Assembly (NCBI GenBank): GCA_009760855.2
Contig: WPIO01000003.1
Span: 469,001 to 533,000 of the forward strand
Reading direction: 5' to 3'
DNA from: Cristatella mucedo
Taxonomy: Eukaryota > Bryozoa > Phylactolaemata > Cristatellidae
DNA: 64,000 nt
Part shown: positions 11,589 through 24,057 of the stretch, piece by piece
How positions within the stretch are numbered: the first letter of the stretch is position 1
Layout of the letters: every line of letters starts with the position of its first letter
Made by a program: the position numbers and the translations under genes
The notes under the pieces: model-generated
What the model was told of the DNA's origin: nothing
Database searches by the model: none
Seen by the model: the letters and a program-made list of their open reading frames with translations, nothing else

Positions 11589-12082
11589 TAGTACAACTCT
11601 AAATCCAACGTTTGGATTGCCACCAGTCGCATCCCACAATATTGGAAATTCAAGCGAGGTATCATTAATGATAAGTTAGTGTCACCGAAGCAAGATGAAA
11701 AGATTAGAGGTTTTGCAGAAGCAATCAGGCTACTGCCACAGGACCTAGCCAAGCGTGAAAACGTAGAGCAAACTTTGGGGGACGCATCCCAAACAAGACT
11801 AGCCATTGACCGACAATTGACCAAGGTCGCAAAACTGCAAGAAATGATAATGCCAGTGCCACGATGACGCATCAAACCAGATTACCTGCAGTAGCGTCGG
11901 TAACATTGTTACTGTATAAACTGCATAATCACAATATGCCTTCTAGACTATTCAATTATGCGAAACTTATACTTAAGCAACGCCGTGTAGCTCCGTGCTA
12001 TTACCTTGTATTAGCTAAAAGCCTCGACGAGCTAGACGTAGCTTTAAGCAGAAGATTGCAACAGCACTTGTTCAAGGCTTGA
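11589..12082 (+). CDS. Uncertain ORF pair, possible decayed gene
   Basis: An open frame from 11589 to 11866 reads through tryptophan- and charge-rich sequence including PQYWKFKRG and DLAKRENVEQTLGD; no ATG is evident near its start. It is followed one base out of register by a second frame (11864-12082) ending SRRLQQHLFKA. The composition looks more protein-like than its surroundings, but I recognise no family. It follows immediately after a LINE tail. It could be a remnant of a transposon ORF or an exon; chance is not excluded. Confidence 0.2.
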
Positions 12083-15000
12083 ACAAAGGTATTAGGTACT
12101 GTAGACAGAGTGGTTCAAAATATGCTGCCAGACTCCGCAGCAGCTGCTGGTGACTAGCGAATCCCGCCACGAACCGAAGCTTTGCGATTTTTTATGAACA
12201 CCGGCCTACAAGCGACACTCAGCTTCAGGCTCTGAGAAGTAAACTGCCTTACCTCGACGAGCGGCTTCACCGTTTCCGTAAGAAACAGCGAGGGCTGTGC
12301 CACCACTTTTTCAGCTATCGACTCACAATAACGAAAGACTTCGCAAAGGCTGCCGTGCTCAAAATATTTCCTAGCTTTAACCAGCTTTCGTGTCTGTCAA
12401 TAAAAAGTGTTACTGCCTGCATGTACCGGAAGCCACTTGAATGCTCACAGCTGCAAGTACAGGGCCTTTCAATTTTTAAAACAGCCAAAATATTCCGACA
12501 TCAGTGTAAAACTGGGCGTTTTGCAAAACTGCACCCATATAAGCACATGTTCAACCCGTTTTGTGGCATTAAACAGTAATTATTAACGTAGAGGACATGC
12601 AGTCCTGACGGTATTGCAATCCTTGCAATCAATGCGTGTCCACGTAATTGAAAAGAGTTGCATGTGCTTATGAATAAGAGAAAGTACGACCTCAAATTGA
12701 TCAAAACAAATAAAGACAAGGCAATCTTTGAAGAGGACACGATGATTGTGTACATTGATGGTGGTTTTCATGTATGCTGCACTGATCCGATATTCAAAGC
12801 AAATTACTTTGTTGCTGCAATGTTTTCAGAGCAAGTTAAGAGTAAAAGGTCGGTCCGGACAAAAAAAATGGAAAGCAAATTGGACAGAGTCTATAACAGC
12901 AAACATTACGTCACAGTTTTGATTGCTGCCTTTAACAGCCTCGGTGACGCATGAAACTGCAATCATCAGCATCTGAGCATAGAAAAGGAACGCATTGACG
13001 ATAGCCTGGATAACAATTGGCAACATATAAACAGCATATGAGCAGACTGTCAGAAAACATAGAGATTCAGCACTGGTTTGGCTAACGTCTTTTCTAGAGA
13101 GTAACTAAAAGGGTTTCAAATAGGGACTTCGGAGGAATGTTTGACAATCTTGATTACTGCAGCAATATCCGTAGATGAAAGAATCGAGCATACTTGTGTC
13201 GTGAGAAGCTACTAATAATTCCCTGTAGACTTGATTAGCTTCTAAGTGGAAAACGGATACAGGAATCGTGAAACTCATAAATTTCTTTGCTGTGGCTCGT
13301 TGATTATTATGACACTGGCTCGAGCCCTTAAATCCCTTAGCAGTAGGTTGCTTCAAAGATCGCGTTCATGGCGGCACTGTTCATAGTGCATTCGTAGAAG
13401 CTTTTATTGTCATAAAACTGACGACAGTGTCAACCCCACGGTTGATTAAATGTATGTAAAAAGTCTGTCAAGTGTAAGCAAATGTTATCACTCCAATGTT
13501 AAAATTAGTGCAACAAGGCAAGAGTGTGCAAAGACTGCCTTTGAAGCCATCATTTCTATCCTGCCCAACATACTGGTTCTGCCTGAAAGCCCGGTAACTC
13601 AAAAATTGCCTCAAAAAATCGACTTCAAAATTAACATGAATAAATAATTACACAAGTCATTAGTGCTTACAATTTCGGTTTTTAGGTAAAGGGTAAGACC
13701 AGCATTCTCAAATAAGTAGCTGATAACCTCATCCACCACCGTTAAAGGGAAACCAAAGTAGCAAATTTGACAAAGAATTCATCCTGGGGCGAATTCGATA
13801 GCTGCGAAACTATAACATTAACGGAGAATAATCTTTCATAATTTTTTGAACTGAACACTTAATTTTCAGTGATTTTTCTTGTGCTGGAAATACCACAAGT
13901 GTGTGTCAATTTTGAATTCCATAAGTGCGAGTTTGGCAAAACAAAATTACACAATATTTTCACAGGATAGTGCCTTTTGCCCCTGACTTGATCATTTTAA
14001 GTCGATGAAATCACTAGTTAGATCATTTTAATGATAATAATAATTAGAATAATATTTTTTGTGTATGACCAGAGAATTAGGAGCCAGAACCTAATAATAA
14101 TAACCGAGAGCTAAAGGCATAAAAGGTATGCTTTTACATGTATGCAAAAGTATCACGCCTAGAGAAGTAGGAATATGAATACAAGATGAAGCTGAGGGCT
14201 GTGGTTTCTATGACCCTGGTAAGTAACATTCACTGAATAAATCACAGGTTAACGTTTTAAGAACTCGGAAAAAATACAAGTTCACTAGGATGCAGGTGAA
14301 GATGAACGACTCAGATGTGTTTTTTATTATCTCGACCAAGAACGGCCTTAATTTAAGGAGGAGTTAGCCAAACAGGTGCATGACAGAAGGATTAGATTAT
14401 AACAGTGCTTGTGATAACTAGTGGTTCAGAAAGTTTAACAGTTGTGAACCGGCTTTATTTATAATATATGGTTAAGACTGTATAAAAAGCAGAATTCAAA
14501 AACGGTGAGTCAATTGTACGTAAGGAATCGAAATAGTCAGTATAACCTGTGCCTGGTGATGTGCAATCACCCCTATTTACCTTCGAAATACATTGCTCAA
14601 CCTTTACGACACAAAGTTTTTAAGATATTGGGGGCCATTGATTGCAGCTTTTTTCAGCTTGCATCTATCTATATACCTGCATGTATCGATACCTGCAGCA
14701 ACTCCGAATAGTTAGCCGTGCTTTGCAGCACCAGCTTCACCTTGTTTGATACACACTTTCGCTTGACTAGCATCGGCTTACCTGTGTTTCTGGCAAAGAA
14801 CCTAAGTTCGAAGCGGCTACAGCCGTTTGTAATACTTCTTAATGACGGTGCATTAAATACTGAGCTGATAATAAACAGAATATTGTTCAATAGCATATCA
14901 AAAGCCAAGCTGGCTTTCGGTTGCTTATGGCAGCCAACAGGCTTCATCTGACCCAATATAGAGCAAGTAAGAAATGAGTTGTAAGAAAAGAATAAATAAG

Positions 15001-15280
15001 AAATGATAGAGCCGTCCGTCAGAGTGGCCCTGCAGCAGCAGCAAAATAGCACCATAGGCAGAAGGATGGAGATGCCCAAAAAAATGTGTAAATGCGTTCC
15101 AAATAAGCTCTAGGACCGAGAGAGAAAACAGAGCTTTTCTCGGCAAAAGTTTAAGGAATGAAAGGGTATAGATAACAATTTATTGTCCGAGAAATACCTC
15201 AAGGGGCCACAAGGAGGCCGGGGCTGTGCAGCAGTTCAGCTTGTTGAGTAGATGCCAAGCTCGGTCACATCGGAGCACCC
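12083..15280. other. AT-rich unique sequence
   Basis: ORFs of 60-136 codons occur on both strands (longest at 14669-15079, minus) without recognisable domains or splice context. No repeat is recognised. Confidence 0.4.
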
Positions 15281-15284
15281 TGTA

Positions 15285-15372
15285 GTGCAGCTGCATGCTC
15301 ACACTCATGTGCACATACGCACACATATGCATGTGCACACATGCATGCACATGCGAGCAGGCATGCTCATGC
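15285..15372. repeat. Degenerate CA/TG-rich (CACATGCA-type) stretch
   Basis: Runs of CACATG and TGCACA steps. The His/Val-rich ORFs on both strands over it are artefacts of the repeat. Confidence 0.7.
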
Positions 15373-16440
15373 ACAACTTTCACCCTAGCAACATTGCCCA
15401 CGAAATTACGATGCATTTTCTAACATTAAAGCAGAAAATCAACACGGATTTACTTCTAATGTTTCTCTGCTATAGTTCTTCTCAGTACGTTTGAAAAGGG
15501 TATCTGCTACATTGCACCATTAGCAGGAGGAGCTCAGCTCTACGTTCTACGGAATCAAATACTAAGACGAAAGTTGAGTAGTGCAGTAGTGATAGTTGCC
15601 TTTCTGATGTGCACGGATGGCAATAGAGTCCATAGGGAAAGTAGCTGCTTATGTCTGTAGCCTGATCTATGTTATACGACAGCTCGAGGCACATAAAGTG
15701 AATAATCCGTTTACGGTTTGCTAGTACATCGTCTGATATGCCAAATGAGATTCACTAGCACCCGAATGCATGCCGTCATGCATTGCTCATCAGGCGTCAT
15801 GCACTACTTATCAGCTGTGTTAGGAAGCAGACGCCACCTGGATGCTCGGCAAGGTCCCGTGCCAGGATTCCCGAGGCCCTGAGCGTATTCGCACACTTCA
15901 TTCCATTTGAGATACTGTGTTGAAAAGAACTCTTTCTCACACGTTCTGCAACGACAACTTGAATTGCAACGACACTATAAGCAGCCGGCATAATATGATT
16001 AACACGAGACTACCATGCACCATGTTTCTCTTTTAGAGTCAAGTTCCAGAAAGGCATTTACGTGAATTCATCGGTCAGCACACGCAGTGCTCCTAGATGC
16101 AGAAGAAACATGCGGAAAGGATTTTTACTTATATTAATTCAAAGTTCGAAGATTCAAGCAGCAATCAGTTGGGATTCCACACCTTGCAGGTGCTCCAAGC
16201 CACCGACAGAGTCATCAAGGACAGACGAAATGGCCTGGTCAATCAAATCAGGTAACTTACACAAGACGACTATCTTGACTATCTGGATGGTCTATCGTAG
16301 TTACATCTACATGAGGAATGCCACTGCCTGTGGGTAGTCAGCACTTGGTCATACACTTCGGTTCATTGGCTATCGTTAAAAGACCGAGTGATCAAGATAC
16401 CCACCAGCTTGAGCTGCATAGCTGCTGTGAGAAATCACAG
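15373..16440. other. No supported features
   Basis: Unique sequence with only short ORFs. Confidence 0.35.
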
Positions 16441-16501
16441 GTGAGTGCGCACACACATTTGCACACATACTCACGCATGTACGCATGCACACGTGCACAT
16501 A

Positions 16502-16539
<38 letters not shown>

Positions 16540-16562
16540 GACGCGAACACACATACACATGC
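16441..16562. repeat. (CA)n microsatellite with flanking degenerate CACA
   Basis: Uninterrupted AC steps at about 16503-16534, bordered by imperfect CACA/GCACAC sequence. ORFs across it (Thr/His or Val/Cys repeats) are not coding. Confidence 0.9.
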
Positions 16563-18142
16563 ACTGGCATCATTGAAACAAAATGATCCTCTACTACAGT
16601 TAACCTCAACGCAAACAGGTTTGCTATAAGAGAGAGCAAAGCAGCAGAAAACTGCTCATATGCTGAGACTTAGCACACGTGGGTAGCAAAGCAGCTCCCG
16701 TGCCAAGTTAGCTCACGTGCTCACACACCTGCATGCACGCACACAGTATACAGAGTATTCGGAAGGCATATCATAACCCTTTATCTGACTCCGGTAGCTG
16801 AGCTGTGCCACTAGCCGACCTCGGATCAACTGAGGAAAATACTTTCAGCTTCCATGCTCCCCAAGCTGGGGACTCCTCACTGCCGACTCGAGTTCGTGAT
16901 ATCCCTTCCAGACTTCACGACATTTATAAAGAAGAAATAAAGCCATCCGCTCTGCACAGCATTTGTTACATTCTTGAGAATTTTCCCAGGGTGTTAAAAT
17001 TTTGAGCTGCAATTGCTTACGTGAATTTCGTCAGTTGGTTTAAAAGCTTCCTTTCTCAGCCTCTGCAAAGAGCTCTGGAAAGATCCGTTTAGTTCTCCTG
17101 GCATGCTTTGCAAATATTCCATTATTTTTTATATTATGATACGTATTTTTTTATTTTATTATCATTATGCATTGAATTTGAGTGTGTAGCAGACCATGAT
17201 TACTTGTGCCCGTGTAGAGATTGGTTGCTGCCATAGGCTTATGCACCTGTGTATATAGCACCTGTGGGCGTGCTCCTTCCCCTCCCCAACTTGCAGCCCA
17301 TGCCGTACGAGATCCATTGCTCCGTGAACTGAAGTATCTCTGCAAAAAATGACTTTGTCACCTTGCATTTATAGTTGCTTTCGAGTTTCTGTTTGGATCG
17401 CTAAATTCCTTTTAGGTTTGATCTGGATGGCTAATTAATGCCCATGGCACGTGACTTCACCCCAACACCCATCAGACAGACTGGTGCCGAAGGCACTCTC
17501 TGAAGGCCTAGATCCTTCTTGTAAGCAGCATCCCAGTTGAGCAGCGCATGACTAAAGCGAGACATTGACTATCGTGCAATGTAATCAAAAGAGTAAAATC
17601 ACTAGCATTCTCAAGTCGTACCTGCTTTTTCGCAGCACTGCGAAGGATATTCTGCATAGCCCTGCGTGGGGTGGTGACAGGATGCAGGTTCTCAGTACGG
17701 CCGTCTAAGGAGCATAGTGGCAAACATGACCGCTCGGGCCGAAGACCCAGCAAACACACCTCGATCCATGTGGTTGCTATGATTTCTGGCATGGGTGTGA
17801 TGCTCCATAATTGAATGGAGTTTTTGTTACGAATGTTGCTATTAAACTGTATGCAGTGGATGTGAGTTCCTACAAGGTAAATGTAATTGGAATTAAAAAT
17901 AGGTCTTGGGCACATTGGTTAGGACGTAACGTAGCCATATCATTTGAAGCTTGCCTGTCAAGTATTAATCAGTCAAACTGCGATCACTTATATGTCTATG
18001 CGCAGGCAAAGCGTCAGCTCGAGTGGTGTGGGCTCCCGATCGCGATCCAGAAGATTCCAATACTGTCGACCAGGTTTGTGCTCCTGAAGTAGTCGGCATA
18101 ACAGCCGACGAGCTCTGGTCTGTCTGGTTCGGATGATTACTC
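16563..18142. other. No supported features
   Basis: Unique, AT-leaning sequence with short ORFs only. Confidence 0.35.
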
Positions 18143-18406
18143 ATGGTCCTATTGTCAAATCTGTCTGACCCTTTTCTCAACTGTGAATATTGCAAAAAAA
18201 AGCACACCACTCGCCAGACAATGCTCAAGGTATATCAATCACTGGGATGTCACAGTCTCGATTGTCGCATCAGCAAACCTTCAATAGATCGTAAAGAGGT
18301 AGTGACAGCAGTGGCAAACAGCAGCAGCGATGAAGTGCAGCAGCAGCAGCAGCAAGATGCAGAAGCAGCAGCAGAAACGATCAGATGCACACCGCAGTTT
18401 GAGTAA
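18143..18406 (+). CDS. Uncertain ORF with CAG-encoded glutamine run
   Basis: An 87-codon frame with a CEYCKKKH cysteine pair near residues 14-18 and a short polyglutamine run (QQQQQQ) from CAG/CAA codons near 18336-18355, then an alanine-rich stretch. I recognise no family and see no clear splice site. Simple-sequence CAG may inflate the ORF. Confidence 0.15.
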   Translation: MVLLSNLSDPFLNCEYCKKKHTTRQTMLKVYQSLGCHSLDCRISKPSIDRKEVVTAVANSSSDEVQQQQQQDAEAAAETIRCTPQFE

Positions 18407-18711
18407 CAGCAACATCAGAAACAAGCAGCCAGAGAAGTAGCGGTAGCGCTTACTTTTCATGAGTGTCGCTTTCGACAGCCTCTAGCTTTACTTCATCCCG
18501 TGCACATTCAGGCTCCACAGGCCAACACTGACTGGTAAGCATGCTGTATGCAATAAAACTCGAAGAATATCCACTGTACCTACTAGCTAGACGTGGCATA
18601 GCACTGGATCAACGGCTAAAACGGCTGTCTGACCACCCCACCCTTTAAAAACCCGAGGGACACATAAAGGGCACTTTAACTAGCTTCTTATGAAACTGTA
18701 CTAGGACCCCT

Positions 18712-18868
18712 GAGTATTAGCCCAGGAGGTGAGGTTCTCGCTCTTCGCAACCTAGGTCGTGGGTTCGAGTCCTGCTGTGGGTGACTTTTTACCGCCTGCT
18801 GCAAGTGGTGGTGATAGTCTTAAGGGCTCTTCCACCGCTATATAAATGAGGCTGTTAAATTAGCTAAA
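18712..18868 (+). mobile_element. SINE-A copy
   Basis: Contains box B GGTCGTGGGTTCGAGTCC at about 18752, then the family body (AAGTGGTGGTGATAG, GGGCTCTTCCACCGCTATA) and the 3' end GAGGCTGTTAAATTAGCT. The box A side is diverged. Confidence 0.75.
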
Positions 18869-18875
18869 TGTGTTT

Positions 18876-18911
18876 CCTCAATCTCTTGTCTCTTGTCTCA
18901 ATCTCTTGTCC
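18876..18911 (+). repeat. Short tandem repeat TCTCTTGTC-type
   Basis: Imperfect repeats of CTCAATCTCTTGTC next to the SINE 3' end. Confidence 0.6.
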
Positions 18912-20390
18912 GTGCAGCCTGAGCAGTATTTCTGACCAAATTGCGATCGGAGACGAGGTAGTTGGTTGAGATGGCCAAGTGAATTTCACGAACGGCACCC
19001 CACCTTTGGTGCATTTCTAATTAATTTTACCACTTATCATGCATGTCAAACCTACTGACTGATCTATGTTATACTTTATTATAAGACACTGCATTCATTA
19101 TGACCAAAAAATCCTAAAATCTGATCCCGATATACATGGAATCTCTTCTTATCGAATGAGACTGAATAGCTAGCACCGTAAAGATAAAGTATTAAGCTCT
19201 GAAGAAGTTTGTTGGAGCTCGCAGAAGCACAGCTCATCGTCTCAGCGAGAATGCATGAGAATTGAATCAAAAACCTGGTTGCAAAAGCTCTGACCAACCT
19301 CTCCAGTTAGAGGAGGCCCTGAATGGGTAAGTACATGAATAACTGAGTGGATAATGCCTATAAAAAGGCATTCTTGGAAGCCGGGGAATCAAATTGTATT
19401 GCTATAGCGCAAAGGCTCTCTTAACGGGGTGTTTGAAGAACAAACGAGAGCGGTGCTTTTTTCGTTCGCCGCCTTCCTTTCGTGTGCCGCATTGGACCAT
19501 ACATTACACTGTCTGGATTACCGCTGTTGTAATGTACGCTTATTTATTGAGGAGTCTTATTGTGCAGGGATAGCACAGCAGTAGTCAAGAGGCAGAAATC
19601 TTCATTCATCCATCGACGAGGGAAGTTTTCAGTTCAAAGGTCACAAGACGTTTGAACAGAATGGCTTCGCTAGCTATGTGTTTTGTTGGTTTATCCAAAA
19701 TTTAATTTATAAAAGTGAGATTAGCAGCTTTGTTCTGGGGTTTTTGTTCTCGCAAAAGTTGCCTTTCAACCCGGAAAACAGAAACGATTATTCTAAGAAA
19801 ATGGGTAAATAAACTGGGAAAGCATGACGTAACAAGCTCAGAGTATTAGTAACGAAAATAAGTACTTGTCGCCCTGGTAATTACATGGACACAAGCAGTT
19901 CCCCTAACTTGGTTAACATACCGCCACTTGATTTCTTCAGATAATTCCATAAGCCTAGCAAACCTAGCAAAGTAAATCACTATGCTTTATAGCAGAACTC
20001 ATTAAAATCTAATAAAATAATAACGAAAACTTCTATAAAACATCACGAGGTAATTAATTGCTCAGTTGAGATAATTGATTATAAATAAAAATGTAAAACA
20101 TCACCCAATCTCGTAACTGACATTTAGAAAATCTTACAACAATATTTATTAAAAAGTCAACTGCTGAGTAAATGTTGAATGTGAAGGTTAATAATATTAA
20201 TAAAAGTTATATTTTTATTGCAACCTAGGAGAGCCAAATATCTTTTGAAGTAGTTTACTTGTTTTAGAAATACAGCATTTCATTTGATTAATGATAAAAT
20301 GTTCAGCGTACACGCAAACGGAGCAATGTCTATGAAGAACATGTCTATCCTTCTTTTTAAATGCCATCAAGTGGCTGTCGTAATTTCAGC
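18912..20390. other. AT-rich unique sequence
   Basis: No ORF above about 72 codons and no recognised repeat. Confidence 0.4.
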
Positions 20391-20394
20391 CTGT

Positions 20395-20720
20395 GTCCCG
20401 TTCCAGGCTGTGGGAACATACGAACTAAATGCATTATCTCCTTAGGGTTCGATGTTGGCTGGAGGCACAGCTAAATAACTTGAATTAGCTGAGCGGTTGA
20501 TATGATCTAAAGCCTGATAAAGAAGTACTTTAAAGAATAAAAAAAGAATGTGTTTCTAAAAGCGAATGACAGAACCTTGAGGTGTACTTTGTGTTATTTG
20601 GAGCCAGTGAAAGTCGCAGAGATATAGCGTGGCAGCTGCAACGTTCTCGACATTCAAGCGTAACAGCAGACTTTTGCACTAAGTGTGAGCGTTTTTGCAC
20701 CAGTAAGGTAGCCACTGAAT
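20395..20720 (-). mobile_element. LINE family A remnant (RT C-terminal region)
   Basis: The minus-strand frame at 20530-20760 aligns with the family post-RT domain: CRERCSCHAISLRL corresponds to CREHRSCHITPLLAD at 34.9 kb, and a second match follows for the [10 protein letters not shown] block. Both ends are truncated. Confidence 0.65.
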
Positions 20721-22318
20721 TGTGGTTTATAGAAATATATGCGGTATGCCATGAAACCATCGACCAACTTATCTGTGGTATTCCTATCTGTGAAAATTTA
20801 GTTTCTTTTAATTCTGCCTAGCAGGAAGTAGGAAGAGTTAGTTTGCTGTCGAGCTAATGTGGTCACGTGAAGGAAAGATGCGTTTATGAAGTGCTACCAC
20901 CCCCAACGTACGTTTTGCAGTAAAAAGAAAAAAGTGTCGTAAATCACCTTGGACATTGCAAGTTAGATAATTTTCTTTATTTCAAGACATGTTGCATGAT
21001 TGCATTATATCCATTTAACAGCTAAATAATATTGGGGAAAATAAGAAAGATTCGTCGTACCTGCTCACAGGCAGGCAAAGTATCCGAATTATGATCTTTC
21101 GTAGCCCGAAGTCTTGGATTTTTTTTTAACTAACTTCGGGTGTGTCATTAGGACAAAAACGCATCCTTTTTTATCCCAAGAATCCCGTTACAATTTTTTA
21201 TCCCGTTACAATTTTTTAGCAGTAACTGCATATGCAATACAAAAAGTTCAAAATCTTTTGCTTATGTACCCTGCGTGTAGCAGGTGGATTGAAAATACTC
21301 TGAGAAGTCGGCCGGGCTCCCCTTGGACAGCATTTTGGCGAAAAAAGAGCTAAATGAAGGTGGACATGACATATTTTGTTCTAGTTGGATTGGTCTCACT
21401 TCTTACCTAGCGCAAACGCACTCCGTCGAGCTTTGTAAGTGTTGTAAGTGTGAGGACTGATAAGGAAGATACATCGTACCTGATATCTCGTAGCTGTAGC
21501 TATCGTTTGTCCGAGTATCAGTCTTTTAAAAGCTTCCTTGTCAGAGAAAATCGTGTACATCTCATGCAGTTGTCTTTGGAGCGCGAATGAACTACAATGT
21601 CGCCGATTTTGAAAGTCTTCGACGACGTAGTCAACGCGCAGCTTCGTAATAGCCGGTCATTAAGAGCCTCTATTCATTATAGTAATTACAGTGCGCAAAG
21701 AGTTACTGAGACTTTTTCAACGAGGTTTTTATGACAAATTACCTAACGATCACAAAAGTTCCCATTACGGTAAATACCACAGTAAGCAGGGGCTGAGCAA
21801 TGAAATTCGTATTGGGTACGAGACTCGCGAGAAGTAAAAATATGATAGTGCACAATAATGTTTTTTTTAGATAATTCTTAATAATTATTTTAGATAATTT
21901 TTAATAATAGCTTTTTTAGAAGCCCACTTGCCGGTTGCATATCGGCTTGAAGCGGGCTGTTCGGACGAAGCTCTTTGAGTTTCCGCAGGTTCGCGGAGCT
22001 CCTTCCTAAACCTAAAGCTTCTGATGATTGTTGAGTCTACGGCGAAGGCCTGGACGCATCACCGGCTGGCGACAGCCGGCGACGACAAGCCAGCGACGGC
22101 GATTGAACATTGTCGGTGATTGAATAAGCCGCTGGACGGCTCTCTACGCGATGCTGAAAGCCTTAATTTAACGTCCACTGACGACTACTATAATGGCTAA
22201 ATGGTCATACTAAAAAGACCAAATCCTCCTGCTACAGATTGTTAAAAAGTGAAGCAGTGAAGCTTTTTCGTGCTATGACGGATGCCAGCCTTCACATCTA
22301 CCCGCTTGTTCAGGAGCT
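20721..22318. other. No supported genes; minor tandem duplication
   Basis: A 17-bp unit CCGTTACAATTTTTTAT/G is doubled at about 21185-21220. Otherwise AT-rich unique sequence. Confidence 0.4.
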
Positions 22319-22320
22319 CG

Positions 22321-22550
22321 ATAACAATAATAATAATGATAATAATGCACTTGATTAAGCACCTTCAGAGAACTCAATCTCTTTCTAGGCGCTTTACATT
22401 TGCTGCAAAGGGAAACGCGATTGAATGGTGAGTAATATCCTGCTTGATAAACAACATGAATAACATGGTTAGGAGTGACATGCACAGGGTCAGCATGCAA
22501 GTGTGGTTAGTGGCAGCATGCACAGTGTCAGTACGTATAAGCGCAATCGA
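22321..22550 (-). mobile_element. LINE family A, short 3' end
   Basis: Minus-strand copy with an AAT/ATT tail at 22321-22348 and the well-conserved 3' UTR (AAAGCGCCTAGAAAGAGATT). It is 5'-truncated after about 220 bases. Confidence 0.9.
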
Positions 22551-22884
22551 TAGCACGGGCTGCTGATAACACGCGCGCCCCAGAAAATTGACAGCCGTCT
22601 TACTACCTTCGATATCTATTGTTCTATACTAGTGCAGCTGTATGTTGGGTTCGGAATGTCGAGCTCCTATTCCTGAGGTCGTTAGGTCAGTAGATATTCC
22701 TCAATGAGCCCCCTCTAGTTCCTGCTATGAGATCGTGATGCCCTAAAATAAGCTTTGTCAATTTCTCAGTTGAGGTAGCATCTCGCTTGACATGAACTTA
22801 ACATTCCCGAAAGTAGATATTCTATCTATTGACCTGCGGTGAGTCACCCTAATATATGAATCATCCTGTTCAGGACGAACTTCT

Positions 22885-23120
22885 ACGTGTGTTGCACCCA
22901 CAAGGAATCTCATGAAATTTCAGCTTTGCAATGGCTGAGGGCAGCTCAAACAGTTCATGAAGTAGCTTCAAGACATTAGTAGAGGAAGTAGCAGGGCCCG
23001 GTAGCAGACACGATTTAGATTAATAGAAATTTAGGAACTAAGTCCCTATCTGGGACCTGCAAAGCAAGGCTTCTGTCGCTAACAGTATTTGAAGCAAAGA
23101 ATATCAGAGCCAATTTAGTT
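22885..23120 (-). mobile_element. Probable LINE family B fragment
   Basis: The GGACCTGCAAAGCAAGGCTT block matches the family B element at about 43030-43050 (GGACCTGCAGAGCAAAAGCT) with the same flanking order. Diverged and incomplete. Confidence 0.45.
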
Positions 23121-23863
23121 TCCCTGGAAGACCCGATGTAGCTAAAACTGGCGCCCCATTTCGGCTAGATATGTAGGACCCAAGCTAAGGTGGACCTCAT
23201 GACTCAGAAAACGATTTTGCTTTGTAGCCATTGATCAGGGGGGGTCATCAAGCTCCATTAGCTAAGGCAAGACCAGCATGAATTTCTTGGATTTAAAAAC
23301 CAACCCAGCTGCAATAATCATAGGCAACTGTACATGCTCACGAATCGATCCCCATTTCACCTACAAATATGCGATCGTGCAATCTTGGCTCCAGGTGCAG
23401 AGCCCTAGCTTGGCTTCAGCCGTGAATCTGCGTCTTCTAGCAAAATTCAGTGATGCTGTTGGCCTAAGAGCAAGTGAGGATACAGCGCTAAATCTACATT
23501 TCATAACGATTTATCTTTTTTAAACTTGGACAGAAAATGTCTACACGTCACTCTTAAAAACAAATCGATCTGAGTGCAATCGCTTTAAGCAAAACCACAT
23601 GCCAGGCTGAAAAGTAAGCAGGTAAGTATGAAAAATTGTATTGTATTTCAATTATAATCTTTCAAGTCACGCAGAACTGTTTGCCCAATGGAACAATAAC
23701 ATCACGCCGGCTCCTGAAACACCTCCAAGGAGGCCTGCGTCTGGCCACACCAGCAACGCAAGACTTATATCAGTCAAATCAAGTGCTGCTCGTGCCAAGG
23801 CTCGCTACAAAGACACAAGGCACGTGTACATAATTAAACTTAAAAAAACCAGACGTGCTCGGA
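23121..23863. other. POLE3 3' flank
   Basis: Downstream of the POLE3 stop codon on the minus strand. It should contain the 3' UTR and polyadenylation site, but I found no unambiguous AATAAA close to the stop. Confidence 0.3.
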
Positions 23864-24057
23864 TCACTCTAATGAGTTTTCTTCGTCTTCTCCATCCGAC
23901 TTTTCGTTGTCAACGAGGATGAAGTCACCCATGTTGTCGTCTTGTAGAAAACTGAAAGGTTGTTGGGGATCAGAGCCAGCATCCACCTGTGGGGCCACAT
24001 CCTTCTTTCGTCTGTCAGCTGCAGCAACTTTTTTGCTGCTACACGCCTTCCTGTATG
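23864..24057 (-). CDS. POLE3: POLE3 coding exon 4 and stop
   Basis: Completes Ala91 and encodes residues 92-154. The first residues YRKACSSKK continue the family LEAYR position. A basic stretch is followed by the acidic C-terminus. Acceptor TTGCAG at 24058-24063; stop codon at 23864-23866. Confidence 0.92.

Noticed and set aside
14669-15079. 136-codon minus-strand ORF
   Set aside because: Low-complexity hydrophobic start and AT-rich context; no domain recognised.
16318-16639. Thr/His-rich and Val/Cys-rich ORFs
   Set aside because: Artefacts of the (CA)n microsatellite read on either strand.
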